DNA of 64,000 nucleotides from Actinernus sp. WN-2022 (GCA_030867875.1 JAOWCC010000577.1:155674344-155738343); one strand, 5' to 3'. Shown: positions 1-13,218, numbered from the stretch's first letter. The notes: a model not told the origin generated them from the letters alone. Numbers and translations: made by a program.

Positions 1-357
1 AAGCCTGGGTTGAAACCTGGGTAGACGTCATCTCATTAATGCATTATTCTCCATGGCGCCTTTTTATCACAACAACATCGATGTTAGTAAAGAAAAGTCA
101 TTTTAGTCAACATATTAAGTATTTCTTCAAATGATTGCAAAGCCGAATAATTATATGACGTCAAGATGACGTCTACCCAGGTTTCGACCCAGGCTTTTAC
201 TTACGCGGTCATGGGTCAGGAAAGGCCACATTTACACGATTTCAAACAAGCGTAGAACATAAAGTATTCACTTTAAACCAAAACTTTCTCCACAGAAGTA
301 CTCAAAACGTTTCAGAGGTTCATAAGCTATCAAAATTGCAAAAGGGTGATAGGCGCT
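1..357. repeat. Long-TIR, TTAA-flanked non-autonomous DNA element (partial, cut by window edge)
   Basis: The right part of the same element that is complete at 29049-29598. It ends in GGGTGATAGGCGCTTTAA, matching the right end there, and positions 1-199 form the inner inverted-repeat part (AAGCCTGGGT... and its complement). The end abuts TTAA at 358-361, the probable target duplication. It lies in an intron of the RGS gene. No coding capacity is visible. Confidence 0.8.
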
Positions 358-855
358 TTAACACTCACATGTAAATCATATTCATGCAGGAGCTTAGAAA
401 AATTTATTAAGGCATTTGTTTGTTATCAGGAAAATCTAGCCAAGTTACAAAGAACATTATCAAGAAAATGGGATTTTATTTTTATGCAAGCTGAGGCCCA
501 AGCAAAGTGAGTATAACTATATTTAGCATAACCCATGCAGCCACCATCTATTGGCAAACTTGCTTGCCAGGCACCATGCATCCATCAATTGAAGGGTTGT
601 GTGCAGTGACTTCTGATCACATTCTAAATTCTCCTTCAAATTCAATTAAAGTGGTGGCAATTAAAGCACCAGCTTTTTGCATGAAGCTGATGTTGTGTTC
701 AATATGTTTGTTTGTATAATTTTCTCTTAGGGAAATATCACAAAAACATGTTAACAACTTTCGTCAAGAATACTGTATGACGACACCATAACACTTTCTT
801 TATTATATAAATGCTTTGTCATAATTATGAGTTAAAGTTATGTGCAATTTTGCAG

Positions 856-3800
856 AGTTGACAAGAAACGTGACAAAATGGAAAGGCAAATTCTTGATAG
901 TCAAGAAAGAGCTTTTTGGAATGTGCACAGACCACCGGTATGTTGATATACAGTCATGTATTAAAGTTCTCTCTTTGTAAACATAATTATACAGCAGACA
1001 GTTCTTTGTAGTACTGTAGGTAATTCCGATGGCAGATCAACTCAGCTTTACCAGGATCAAGAATACAAACAAAATATACATGTACATGTTCATGTACCTA
1101 AAGTATGTTGTGTAGCAGCAGTGTAAAATTAATTAAATAAAAAAATAATACAGTATTGTATCAATTTAATGTACTTATGAATTGAAGTGATAATTTTATT
1201 GTGAATTAAGGTATAGAATACAGGGATTATACATTGTATCATTTCATTTTGCCATGTGAATACCCTCATGATCTTTGCTAGTGGACAAAAATCCTATATA
1301 CTAGCTGATATTTGCTAGTGGATTTAGAAGTTAAGTTTGAGCACTGCCGCCTGATTGAAATCTAACTAGTCTGATAGGAAAACCCACTAGCCATAACTTT
1401 TGTCACGGCCTGGACATAAGCTTTATTTACAATTAACATAATTATTAACCCTTGGTTGGACATACCATTCTCAAGCTCATTAATAATTCATCAGGTGAAT
1501 ACAATAGAAATCATGACCATAACGAGTAATAATTTAGAAATTGTTTACAAATACAGCTATCATTTCAAGACTTTAGATATTAAAGTGGAGTTTGAGAAGC
1601 CATGCAAAACACTCGGAGCTTGTTTTAGAAGCGATTTTCTAAATACAGTGAAAAGGGGTTGAAAAACCTTGGCTTTGCCTTGGTTTTCAACCCCGGCCTC
1701 TCACTGTATTAAGAAATCTCTTCTAAAACAGCTCTGAGTGTTTTACATAATTATTACTTAGTAACTTTCTTCACAGCATATGACAAGTACATGTTTGTGG
1801 TATGAACCAATTTAATTATTTATTTTAGCCTGGGTGTGTGTCTGTCACTGAAGTAGATATCAAGAAAGCATGTAAAGTAGAGATGTCACCAAACACAAGA
1901 AGAAAGGTTTGTCCACTGCAAATCAGAGTTTATTAATTGTATTTGAACTTGAAAAATAACTGATACCAGAAGTGATATTTTTGTGTTGATTAAATTGTGA
2001 AATGTGTCTGGAATAAAGTGAACAAGTTGCAAGTAGCAACACATATTTTATGATGCAACTTGTGATTGTGACTATCTGTCTGGCATGACTGTCTGTACAT
2101 TGATTTATTATGAACCTTTTCCCTAGGTTCACTTCTTTAGAACTGGAATAGAAGATTCATCACCTGCATCATCAATTAATGCACTTGATGAAGTAAAAGT
2201 TGAGGTATGCCCTAGCTACATGTGCACGTACATGTACATAAATAATTATATCAGGGATATTGTTTTCAATAACAATTAACATAAGATATATTTCAGTTTC
2301 AAATGTGGCTAGTTTTGGCAATTTTGTTATAAAACCGTGGTTTGCACCTTGGCTCGCACCATGGCTTGCTGGCTCACACATTAGTACAACTTGGCAATGG
2401 CCCATTGCCCGGCTACTGAATTATCTACATTCTTGAGATACAGTGTCTGTTACATGTATCTGCTCCAGTTGATCTGAAATCTGTCATTGTAATAGGATTT
2501 TAGATAGAAAATGTAAAATGGCTAATTCAAACGGCTAATTAGTCGAGCTGTCGTGGCTAGGAAATATATTTAATTTTGAAGACTTTGTTGTAGTAGATTT
2601 TGTCATTTGAAAAATCATCTAACTGATGCTTTGATTAAAGGTTCAAGAACTAAGAGAGCAGCTTCATCGGAGACGAATGAAGACATCACAGGCATCTGAA
2701 AGGTAAATTCCATTTATATACTAGACTAGGTTAACTAGCTCGTAGGAAATCCTGGCTGTTGGAACAAGTTGCAGTTAAATTGTTGAAAATATGGTCAAGT
2801 TGAAAATTATATATACAGTAATGTTAAAAAAATTTTGGGGAAATATTTTAGTTTTTGAAAAAATTGGACTGTCATGAGTAAGAGCCATTTTGGATGTGGA
2901 CACTGCCATCATGGATCTGATGTTTTTTTTGGGGCAGTCCCTATTGTTACACGACAAAAGCTATTGTTGTTTTACCATATTGCGAACAATTTAATGGAAA
3001 CTTGTTCCAACTAATTACAAAGCAATTTTTTTTCTAAAAATTTATATGGATTAATTGTTTGCAATTGAACCCCCTAAGGAGCTTTCGAAATCATAAAAAA
3101 GATACTACTCTTCCCAGTAAACTGTGACGGCCCAAGTTTTTTTACGGCCCACATGATGTGAATATTCTGTACCGTGGATTAATGTTTGGCATACTGCCAG
3201 GTAGATTTTGTCGGTGGCAGCCAGTATGATTGCAGACAAGTTTTGACTGCCTTGTTGATTTCAAAGTCTATAAATCACTGAAAAAATTTTTACTTTTAAA
3301 GTAAATGGAGGAAATAAAAAAAATTAAGATCTCGTAGTCAGTCGTTCTGCGGTTTTGAAATGTCAAACTTGTCTACAATGTGTCATTCTACTGTCTACAA
3401 CGAGGCATTCCTTGTCTATAATGTAGAACAACACGTTGCTTTTCTCATGCCACCACACAAAAATCTTTGCCGGTGGTACAGACCATTTACATCACGGGGG
3501 CCGTAAAAAACTTGGGGTGTCGCAGTTTACTGAGAAGAGTATTATGGGGTACCCATACATTTAAGAGAGATAATTAAGGATGAAAATCGAAAAAAGTGCT
3601 GACTTTGTCTGAGAAGATATATTTTTAATTCTATTGATATTTTGGGTTATTTGCCAAAATATTAGGGCGAAAAATGTTAGACATAGCGTTCTTCACAAAG
3701 GATACCAATGTTTTGTTTGTTGTATATTTTACTTTATTCTATTTTGTATCTTCTATTATGGCTGAAGTAAGTAAAATAAAAATAAAAACCATTTATCTTA

Positions 3801-6800
3801 CAAATAGCTATCAATTTTTTACAAAATTTGCTTTGTAAGCCTCATTAGTGACCATGAACAAACAGAGATTTTTTGCTGAAATGGACATCAGTTTTCAATT
3901 TTATAAAGACAAAAAATTATGTGAACATTATTTAGTTTCTATATTATAGATTACAAAAAGAAGAAAAAATGGGGGTATCCATGCATTTTAAGAAGTTATT
4001 GGGATGGTAGACCTCTTCTCACTGATTTTGACATTTACCAAGCCCTCCTGAGTAAGTCTCCCTTCTTTCGACTTTCTTCATTGAAAATCAAACCTGTTGC
4101 TGCTTCCTTTGTGCTCAAACCCCATACAGTCCTTCCTCCTTCATTCTTCTTTAGATCTCCAAGAGGTTTACCCGTTTTCACAAAACTTATTTGACTGTAT
4201 AAAGCATTGAAAGGCCTATTAGGCAAAGGCGCCAGGCAAAAAGACATCAGCGATTCATGGCAGTCCAAACAACCTTCATTCAATTGGTTGGGTAAATCTC
4301 ATAAATCTATGAATTCTTCAACCATCTCCCCACAATAAATCATCACATTTAAGATGGTTGGCTCTTTACCATTTCAGCTGAAAATTGTCTTTTGTGGCCG
4401 TGTAGTTGAATCTAAAGATTTTCCAAATCGTTCATTTCTCAAGCGTATCTTTCGACCTCGTATTTTAAAGTCCTTCATCTTTCTGTCTGTCAAATTACAC
4501 AATTAACACAGCAGTTTGACTTTCAAAATAGTTATGCAAAAGGCCTGTCTCACGGGATGACCTGCAGGATGCAAGATGCACAGAATGGCATGTGCACTGA
4601 CATTAGTAGGCACCGTCCTTAATGTGGTTGTAAAACTGCCTATCGTAACAACACACAAGCCGAAGGCACATCACACACTACCAATACAACACACAGTAGG
4701 TTGTAGTTAAGCAGAGATAGCTCCTAAATGTTATTAATAGTACTTAATATAGAACTTTAAGGGACCATTCTACACTTATTCTAGAATTAATGTATTAAAC
4801 ATTATTGTGGATGTATTATTTTCAGTATGATACATAGATATCAGCAGTACGAAGGGTACGATTCCTTTACTTCGTGCCCGGTACCTTCTAATCCCTGGAT
4901 CACTGATGATATCACATTTTGGGAACAGGACAAGTCGATGTAAGTGAACAGCAAATTCAGCCCTAAAGAGACCAGTTTACGGTTCATGCACAGTTGTTCA
5001 AGTCTTTTGTTTCAACTGGCGGTACACCATTGTTTAACATCTGGTGATCCACCAAATAAACAATATATTTGTACAACTGCACATGAACTGGAAACTGGTC
5101 TATAGAATATACAGTTATTGCACAGGTAGCCTAACTTGTATTTTAAATTATAAAGTTTTGTATAAGATTCTGAACGAGGGTCAGGGAGAGATCAGGGGTA
5201 AAACTTCAACAGAATTTGCTGAAATTGCACACAGAGCCCAACGAAAAACAGATGCAGACTTCAGGCAAGTTTTCATTGATTTTATTGCAGTATTTCAGGC
5301 CAAACGGATATTATCAAATATTCGTTCAGAATCTCGTACAAAATCTTATAATTTAAAACACAAACAGCTTAGGTTTCCTGTGGTATCCAGAGGAGCCACT
5401 AATTACATGCAATTTATAAATATAAAACTAATTAAACCAATCTAAAAAAGAATGCTGTTAAGGTTAAAAATTACTCAATGAAGTGATATTAATATTCATC
5501 ATATGTGTGGGATTTATTAGTTTACCATTTACAATGTAAATATTGAATACAAATCAACAAAACTTACCGGGTGTCTTCTTATGTTCCTTACCTATGTCTG
5601 TAAAGCTTTGCTGAAATTCTCTGAAATTAGCCCAGCAAACTATGACTGACATGGATTGCTGTCTGTTTCCTTGTATTCTAGGTTCTTGTGAAAAGTGCTG
5701 AATTACTGTCCTTGCTCGGCTACTAAATTATTGTTCTATTGATCTAACTAGGACAATAATCCAATTCGTAGTTCTTGACTCGCATTTTCTCAAACTCGTT
5801 AATAATTCATGATCTGATTGACCATTTTACCACAGTCTCTAATCTGGTCAGGTGGATGAGTTTGGAAACCCAATTAAATATCAATCCTTCCTAAGGGAAT
5901 AAAATCACAAAAGCATAGCAGCCATGTTGTTGGTACAACAAAAGTAGCTAATGAGGCATCTTGTTCTGCCACTGGTGCAATCTACTAATTGGCAGGAAAA
6001 ATGATCTAAAAATAGCCAAACTTGTGACAGCTGTATAGGAGACATGGACGCTCCTTGTTATGGCCTCCTGCTCTTGGCCACTACACTATGGAGTACGCTA
6101 GTTGATATCACTGCCAGCAAAAAGGAATAAGCCATCTATGGAGTAATTATATACAACAGTCAAACAGTAATCAAAACTTGCTAATATCATGTTCGAAAAG
6201 TAGCATATTTAAATGTTCTGTTTAGCCATTCGCATGAGAAGTCGTTTCAAACACCCATTGTTCGTGTTTCATCAGGGGATTCCAAATGTTTCGAAAACAA
6301 TGAAACCCTCAAGGTTACACCTCGGGTTTCGTTTGTTTTCTCAATATTTGGAACCCCTGATAAACCACTACAATTCGTATTTGAAATAGTACTTCAAAGG
6401 TAACCAAGCCTTTGGTGATATCGAGGCTGGAAGTTAGCATGATAATCACAAGCTATCCATATTCATAGAAAGAGGGTTTGTATCAGTGCAGGGTCAACTC
6501 TTCTCCCCTAAGAGAGCCTGTTCACCGCCTAGCAAGGTCAACTCCAGCCTCCATGGCTTGTATCTAGTTAGCATGATAATCGCAATCTATCCATATTCAT
6601 AGAAAGAGGGTTTGTATCAATGCAGGGTCAACTCCATGCGAGGCTGAGGCTTGGTTACCTTTCAAGAACTACGAACTGGACTATTGTCATTTGATATAAC
6701 ATTCCAACAAAACCCCTGCCACTTTTCATATTGATAATTATGTCCATATTTATTTTGTTGCAGACATTATGTGCCACCTAAGAGAGTTAAGCGCTGGGCT

Positions 6801-9800
6801 TTCTCGTTGTCTGAACTGCTAAGGGATGCTCTGGGAAGAAAACACTTTACACGGTTCCTAGAAAAGGAATTTAGTGCAGAAAACTTAGCGTAAGTAAATT
6901 ACCCCATGTTCATTGCTACGCGATAGCGTGACACCAAAATCACGAGATGGCGCGACACCAAATTCACGATGTGTAACATTGGGTTGCCGATCATTCAAAG
7001 TGGGAGGGGGCAAGCTTATCTTTTTTTTTATAGAAAACTTGAGTAAGAAAAGGAATAAAAGGCGAATAATAAAATAAACAGTATTTTAACGAGACACTAC
7101 TTGTGCACATCCCGTCATCACTGCCATCGCCGTCCTAGATTCTAAAGTCCCTAGTTAAGATAATTAGTCCGCACACTTTGTATGATTGACGAACTTGTGG
7201 AATGCAAACTTAACACCTCGCACTGAACTTAGATCTGGCGCCATCGGTATCGCATAGCCATGAAAACGGTGCCATAGCAGCTTTATAATTCTTTTTCACG
7301 AATCCAATTCATTAGCCGTTTTTATACTAGAGACTCATAATGCGTCTACACGTATTGGGCAAAGACAGCTTAGTGTGACTAGTATAAAGGCGGGACGAAG
7401 TATGAGATGAACTTGATGAAAAATCCCGCCATATTTTTAGAGGGAATGGGTTCTACTTGTTGTTGTTCTTTTGGGCAAAGAAAACTTAGTTCGTTTAGTA
7501 TAAAAACGAGACGCATTATGCGAGTGGATGAACTAAGTTCTATAGTGCGTCGTTTTGGACGGATTACCAAACTTAGTTCGTCCAGTCGCATAATGCGTCT
7601 CGTTTTTATATTAGACGAACTAAGAAGAGGCACTAAGGTTTCTTTACCCAAATACGTTTAGACGCATTTTTCGTCTCTAGTATAAAAACGGCTATTGATA
7701 TTAAACCAGTGAGATCGAAATCCATCCGTATGTTTTGCGTTTGTTGTTTTCAATGTGTATTGGTTTACGTTGTAGATTTTGGGTAGCCTGTGAGCATCTT
7801 AAAGCCACACCCATCAAACAAGTTCCAGAAAAAGCGAAGGAGATATTTACGTAAGTCTTGTAAATGATTTGTATTTGTTTCTAGAGGGAAATACCGTTTT
7901 ACGGACAATCGACACCTGATTGAGAAATACGTGGTTCTAACGACAACAATCGCATTTTCCATTTATTTTTGTTAGTAGGAACGAAACGTCCAGGGTAGGG
8001 TTGCCACAGGTCAGGGAAAAGTCGGGGATTTTTTTTTTTTTCGAGGTCAGGGAATTTTGCATCTGGTCAGGGAAATTCTAAATTTCTTGTCAAAGTCAGG
8101 GGAAAATCAGGGAATTTTATTTTCCGGTTGCCACGAGGGCTCCTCATGTCTTAAAATGTCTGTGAATGGAGGTTTTGATAATGACTTTTGTTTTGGACGA
8201 GGGAATGTCGAACAGTCTTATTATGGTCAGTGAAAATTGTTTTCTGGTCAGTGAAAAGTCAGGGATTATTTTTGCCTGATGGGTGGCAACCATGACGTCT
8301 AGAGATTTATAAACACGCACACAGTAAGAACATATTTTCCCAAAAATTATGTCTTCGCCGAACCCTCGAGTTTGTTTGTGGCAAAAATAATGTGCCACCA
8401 AACGTCTAGGTTTCAAACATAAACGAACGCGGAAAAAGGTTCACGCTTAACGGTAGCTTGCAAATGGTAGTAAGCTATATGCGATAACATTAGGTCTTCA
8501 TCAAATTTAAACGAGGAGTTGACCCCTTGCTGTCGTTTGTCCTCCCACTCTTATAAACTCTCTTCAACTCTGTGATTCAGTTCAGCCGCCGGTTAGCATT
8601 TTTGTGTGGTTGATACCGCTGCATGAACCAGCTGAAGCAGAAGTCCTATTCCTAAACTCTATTGACTGTCGTTTACCAGCTGAATGAGATCTGAGCGCGC
8701 AAAGCATGAATGGACGGCAGAATGGCTAGCCCACAGCACTGCTGGAAAACTGAGCTAGTAGCTTAACTAATAAAGAACTGCATAAATATTACCCTTTCCA
8801 CACGATATCTCGCATTTAACTCGGATCTGATAACAATGGCGGCGAAATGATAGTGCAGTTACAATGAAAAATAGCCTGGAGCGATAAAGCTGTATGCCCT
8901 CTGATTGGTCAGGAAAAAAACCACTCCGTTCAGCTGCTTTTGTTACCCTGTACTGGCAAGAAAGTGAAATGCGAAAGTAAAGTTCGAAACAATGTGAAAT
9001 CATCCTCAAGTGATTCTAAGTTGACCTTAGTTTCGCCGTGCTCGCACGTGCACTACTCAGTCCTTGAAGTGACTGTGTTTTCTTATTTCATTCTCAGTGA
9101 TTATTTATCGGAAAGCTCTACTTCACCCATCAACGTTGACTGTAAAACGCACGAGGAAGTTCAATTAAATCTAAAGAAACCTGGTAGATACATGTTTGAC
9201 GCCGCTCAGGTAAGAAAATGCTGCTCTATAGAAAAGCTTTAGTTGATGGAGTATACCATGACTAGCCTGCGTAGCGGTCCTAATAGGGGTGGGGAGTGTA
9301 CCCATCTTCCTCTCCCTCTTGGTCGAATTCGCGTGAAAATGCCGCGATTACCCCACCCTCCAATTCGTTTATACAACCCGTGGCTGTGTGTCTACGAAAG
9401 GGGCTGTAAATGGTGTTTGTAATTCATCGTACTTAGATTTTATCATACGCTCGAAACAAACTGCCTTTATAATATTACTCAACTATGAACGTGAGTAATA
9501 TTAAAACCCGTTTAAGGCTTGATAAAACAAATGTTAAGCCGTGGTCAAACAGAGTCTCAAGTCAACACACGTTTTTAGTTAACCTGCGTTCCATTTGGCC
9601 ATCCGCTTGCACATACTTGCGTTCACTTTGATCGAGCTCAAAGTTTTTATTTTATATTTCTTCCTTTAAATCTGGCTTCCTGGTTCCTTAACCCTATATG
9701 GTTATTTCAGGAAGCCAGCGCCCCCTTAGTATTTATATTTATTCTTATTTATTGTATGAACTTTAGTCATAAGGATAAATAAAATTGTTGTTGTTGAGCT

Positions 9801-12234
9801 CAAACTTAAGCGCAAGTCAACGCACGTTTTAGTTAACTTATGCTCCATTTGGCCACCCACTTGCACATGCGTTCACTTTGATCGAGCTCAAACCTAAGCG
9901 CAAGTCAACGCACGTTTTTCGCCGTTTGACCACCAACGCAAGTTGTTCGCAAGGCTGGTATTGTTTTAAAAACGTTCTGTAGCTCAGACAAGATTCGCTG
10001 TTTCAAATTCTCAAGACTCGGTGGAAGAATGTAAAAAAGAAAGTAATTCCCGGTCGTGCAAGCTGACTTGCATAGCCGGCCGGACTTGTGTTCAACTTGG
10101 GAAGCAAGTTTCGACAAAATTTTGATGTAATGGTTTTCTTTTTCTTGTGATTAATTTTTCTGTTCCACACGTTGACTTGTGATTCCGTTTGACCAAGGCT
10201 TTAAAATGTAACATGTAGTATACGACAGGGATGAATAACTAGGGCGCATGCGCGAGTCGACCCCAGATCCTTCTCTTATTTCTAACTGCGCATGCTCGAC
10301 GAGCATGCGCAGTAAGAAATGAGAGAAGGGTCTGGGGTCGAGAACGCAAATTTTACCGAAAACACTATCTTTTGTGTTTGAGGGCAATTTTATCCCAGTG
10401 GCCAAAACTTAAACTACGTTTATCCCAAACATGTTGTTTCTCAGTTTCTGGGGGGAATGATCCGAGTATTTGAATCTTATCCTTCCAGCAAAACTCTTAT
10501 TCTAAGCAGAAAACGTGAAGATACTCGTTAAATTTTGAAATTTCCGTCATTTTTGTATACGTGTGCTAGAAAACGTGCGTGGTTAAAGGGGCTATGTCAT
10601 GGTGTGCTAGAAAACATGCGTGGTTAAAGGGGCTATGTCATGGTGTGCTAGAAAACATGCGTGGTTAAAGGGGCTATGTCATGGTGTTGCGCACGTATGG
10701 AGTCTATGTTCGATGGGTGGCTCATAATTGACTACAAACCCTTTCATCAATGCTTGATATTCTAATGAAATGCAATATTTTCCTTGAAGACCACACAGTT
10801 TGTTAGTCATTTGTGCACATTTGCCTTTATTTAACCATCCCACGTGTGTGAGGTTCGTCGGCTCATATGAAAGTCGCTGAAAATAAATGTGTCCAGCCCG
10901 GACAGCTGATATAGAGGCGTCTCACCGTGACACAGCCGCTTTAACGTTTCTTCAATTGATCTGTACTTCTACTGACAACTGAAGACACACATGCTGTTAT
11001 AAACGTGTTGGTCTGTTCGCCCAACAGAATACTCAGTAGGTAATGAATGTTGTTAACTGTAATATTTCCAGGATCACATATTTCAACTGATGAAGTCGGA
11101 CAGTTATAGTAGATTTTTACGAAGTGATCAGTATAAAGAACTCCTGAAAGCTCCTGCCTTCAAGCAAAAGAGGTAAAGTCGAACTCAAGCCTATTCCCTA
11201 ACCAGTTTTGTTTTACCATTATTGTTTTATTGTTAAGAGTGGTTTTTGGTTGAGTGTCGAACTTTGATTTTGGTTTTACGATACTCAGTCGAAAACCAAT
11301 TTTTTGCTGCTGAATTTAAATCAACCACATAATCAGGGCTCGACACTCGCGGTTACATATTAGCCGAAGATTGGCGGGTATAACTATTTTTTGGGCTTAA
11401 GTCATTTATACATATTGCCGTTATCCACTTTGGCTAGAAAAACAAATACAAAACCTACTACAATCCATTTTCTACGTAAGCTTATAAGTTTACGCATAGT
11501 TTCTCAAAAGTCAGTTCTCTATGATTGGTTTGATATTTTTCATACATTTTGACCGAACTCTGTTTTGTATTGTTTTACCAGTGTAACAGGGAGTATCGCC
11601 TGGACACAAGGCACGTGGTATCTCCCATGATGCTTCAGCATTTCAGTTGGAAGGCAATTTATTGAATATTCGAATGTTATTGTTTTTTCCCTGCCTGAAA
11701 CAGCAACAGCTGATATTACAGTGGTGTCTACGAATAGCAGTTTCAGCGGTGTTGAGCCGAACGCCTCACTTCGATGTAAAGAAGCGCTATTCAAACTGTA
11801 TCTAAATTAGTCGTGCTTGTTTAGAGGGTGTTGGTGTCATGCAAGAATGATGGTTTCAATGGCGCTTTATTACATCGAAGTGAGGCGTTTGGGTCAATAC
11901 CGCTGAAACTGCTTTTCGTTACCCTGGTTTCAGAGGTTTTCTAGACGGAGAACAGCCGCGTCGAAAAAGCCGCGAAGCGGCGATCGCAGCGAGAAGAGAA
12001 ACCATCTGGTATCGGTGGGTGCCAATCTCACTTTCACCAGATATGATAGAAAGGAGCAGTAACCGGACTTTCTGTGGTCAATCGCTAGCCCCAGTTTCCT
12101 ATAAGAAGCACGTTGAATATTGTACGTGCGAGCAAGAGTTTCCCAGTGACTAATGTCTTTTTGTTTTTATTTCTAGTCCGCTACCAACTAGACAGCTTCA
12201 AAACCTGGCACGAATCACAGGCTCAAAGACGTGA
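856..12234 (+). CDS. R7-family regulator of G-protein signalling (RGS6/7/9/11-like), 3' ten exons
   Basis: Exons 856-937, 1829-1906, 2127-2204, 2641-2702, 4826-4939, 6764-6889, 7776-7850, 9098-9209, 11072-11172 and 12177-12234 join in frame with GT-AG borders and matching phases into about 294 residues ending at TGA 12232-12234. The first exon shown ([14 protein letters not shown]) matches the linker of R7 RGS proteins. Residues about 80-135 are a G-gamma-like (GGL) domain with the PSNPW motif used to bind Gbeta5. Residues about 148-265 are an RGS domain ([13 protein letters not shown], then [11 protein letters not shown]), which speeds GTP hydrolysis by Gi/o alpha subunits at the plasma membrane. 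The N-terminal DEP/DHEX part must lie upstream, before position 1. The tail after the RGS box is short (about 25 residues). The family call rests on domain order and motifs. Which vertebrate paralogue it matches best cannot be said, and in a cnidarian it is probably pre-duplication. Introns hold the repeat elements listed separately. Confidence 0.93.
1606..1744. repeat. Foldback repeat in RGS intron
   Basis: Two arms of about 60 bp (AAAACACTCGGAGCTTGTTT and its near complement) separated by a short GC-richer centre. The small open frame starting at 1456 runs through it and is not a gene. Confidence 0.75.
2758..3011. repeat. Short TIR element (MITE-like) in RGS intron
   Basis: Ends are GTTGGAACAAGTT... 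and ...AACTTGTTCCAAC; imperfect inverted arms of about 40 bp bound a 254-bp element. No coding content. Confidence 0.7.
3106..3541. repeat. TIR element (MITE-like), 436 bp, in RGS intron
   Basis: Inverted ends TACTCTTCCCAGTAAACTGT and complement (3525-3541 side), followed on each side by a GGCC(C)-rich part, ACGGCCC / GGGGGCCGT. No open frame of note. Confidence 0.75.
5752..6688. mobile_element. Non-autonomous TIR element of 937 bp with internal fold-back and direct repeats
   Basis: Ends are inverted copies of about 27 bp (GACAATAATCCAATTCGTAG at 5752, complement ending at 6688). Inside are a second inverted pair (about 6275-6370, CATCAGGGGATTCC and complement) and two direct copies of about 75 bp (from 6435 and 6570; both contain ATATTCATAGAAAGAGGG). 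No transposase frame is present. It sits in the intron just before the exon that opens the RGS box. Confidence 0.65.
7314..7693. repeat. TIR element (MITE), 380 bp
   Basis: Starts AGCCGTTTTTATACTAGAGA and ends in its complement. Nested inverted pairs around 7480-7630 (TAGTTCGTTTAGTATAAAAA and complement) make long open frames on both strands (84 and 90 codons) that are mirror images and not genes. Confidence 0.8.
7999..8291. repeat. TIR element with internal GTCAGGGAA repeats
   Basis: Ends GGTTGCCAC / GTGGCAACC. The inside repeats GGTCAGGGAA / GGTCAGTGAAAA several times, with an A/T run. It lies in an RGS intron. Confidence 0.7.
9643..9794 (+). mobile_element. 5'-truncated LINE 3' tail with 9-bp target duplication
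   Basis: Insert bounded by direct copies GAGCTCAAA (9634-9642 and 9795-9803). Its 3' end is AATAAAATTGTTGTTGTT, a short-unit repeated tail typical of LINE 3' ends, with a small hairpin (GGCTTCCTG / CAGGAAGCC). The flanking sequence (CGTTTTTAGTTAAC... and CGTTTTAGTTAACT...) is itself a direct duplication. Confidence 0.7.
10257..10341. repeat. Near-perfect palindrome, 42-bp arms
   Basis: TCGACCCCAGATCCTTCTCT... pairs with ...GGGTCTGGGGTCGA around a single central base; the core is GCGCATGCTCG A CGAGCATGCGC. It would form a stable hairpin. No duplicated flank is obvious. Confidence 0.85.
10561..10683. repeat. Three tandem copies of a 41-bp unit
   Basis: Unit begins GTGTGCTAGAAAAC and ends GCTATGTCATG; copies start at 10561, 10602 and 10643 and differ at one site (ACGTGCG / ACATGCG). 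It lies in an RGS intron. Confidence 0.9.
11695..11943. repeat. TIR element (MITE), about 249 bp
   Basis: Imperfect inverted arms of about 90 bp (CTGAAACAGC... / ...CTGGTTTCAG) sharing GCAGTTTCAGCGGT and ACGCCTCACTTCGATGTAA. It lies between the last two RGS exons. Confidence 0.7.
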
Positions 12235-12519
12235 CCTGGTTGTTGCGAAGGTCCATGATTCGCAGTGCGACGCTTGAAAAGTTTAAAACTCTGATTTTTT
12301 TATTTCGAATTTCGAGCTCCACAAGGCTCTATCTCATACATGTGCAGATGTAAGTTCCAGGCGAACAAAGCAAATCCACAGGAGACATTCAAGGTTTAGT
12401 AGTTGGCCTTTTAGATAACTGAATCAAATCATTTCTTCTTATCCATTGAAAAAAAGGGCGAGTTATTGCCGTTTATTTCGACTGGACTACCGTTCATGGT
12501 CAGATTTATCAATAGTACA

Positions 12520-12950
12520 TGGTCATACTAATTGGCTCGTGCTGTCAGTATAGGCCATTTTGACGATGTTGCGCGCGCAGCTATAACATCTGCTATCTGT
12601 TTTAAATAACAAAAGGCTGGTGAACCAGAACGACTCTTGAAATAATGATAATCGTCAATTCTAATGACATTCTTTAACCCAGTCAAGGATAAAGATAAAC
12701 TTTGGCACATTCCAAACGGCGTTAGATCAGCCTAATGTAGTAGTCACGACGTCTGCACTACACTGCAGTACACGCAAAGGCTGACTCTTGTTTACCTGTG
12801 AGCGAGAACCCGTCGTTTACCCGTGAACTCGTCCGATGGTTAGGTTCGGGTTAGGATTTGTCTTATAATTGTGATTATCATTATTTCAAGCGTGTTTTCT
12901 ATTTAAGGATAGTTGTCAATTCAACGGGGAGAATGCGTTGGCTAATCAAA
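12520..12950. repeat. Degenerate copy of the 21.4-kb TIR element
   Basis: Shares with 21441-21876 the strings CAAGGATAAAGATAAAC-like, GACGTCTGCACTAC and CCCGTGAACTCGTCCGATGG, in the same order. Its terminal repeats are decayed. Confidence 0.65.
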
Positions 12951-13102
12951 CTAAACATTACCCTAAACCCGGGATGAGGAACTGGGACCTGATTGTGAAA
13001 TGAGGAGTCGGATCAATCATTTTTTTTCTGGGAAACTATCCACCCACCCCTCTCGGTATACGTGTGTAATTAATGATTAATCATTAAAATTAAATTTAGG
13101 GT

Positions 13103-13150
13103 GTACCGGGGGGGGAGGGAGGGGGGGAGGGGGGGGGGGGGGGGGGGGGT
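13103..13150 (+). repeat. Poly-G tract between direct repeats
   Basis: About 45 nearly uninterrupted G with a few A. On each side are direct copies of AAACTATCCACCCACCCCTC (about 13033 and 13179) followed by TATAC(G/A)TGTGTAAT. The tract could form a G-quadruplex. Confidence 0.8.
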
Positions 13151-13218
13151 TGCCTGCAAGAATGAAGTGGGCATCAGGAAACTATCCACCCACCCCTCCC
13201 TTGGGTATACATGTGTAA

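Noticed and set aside
7379..7661. Facing frames of 90 and 84 codons with similar sequence
   Set aside because: They lie inside a MITE whose inverted repeats make the two strands alike.
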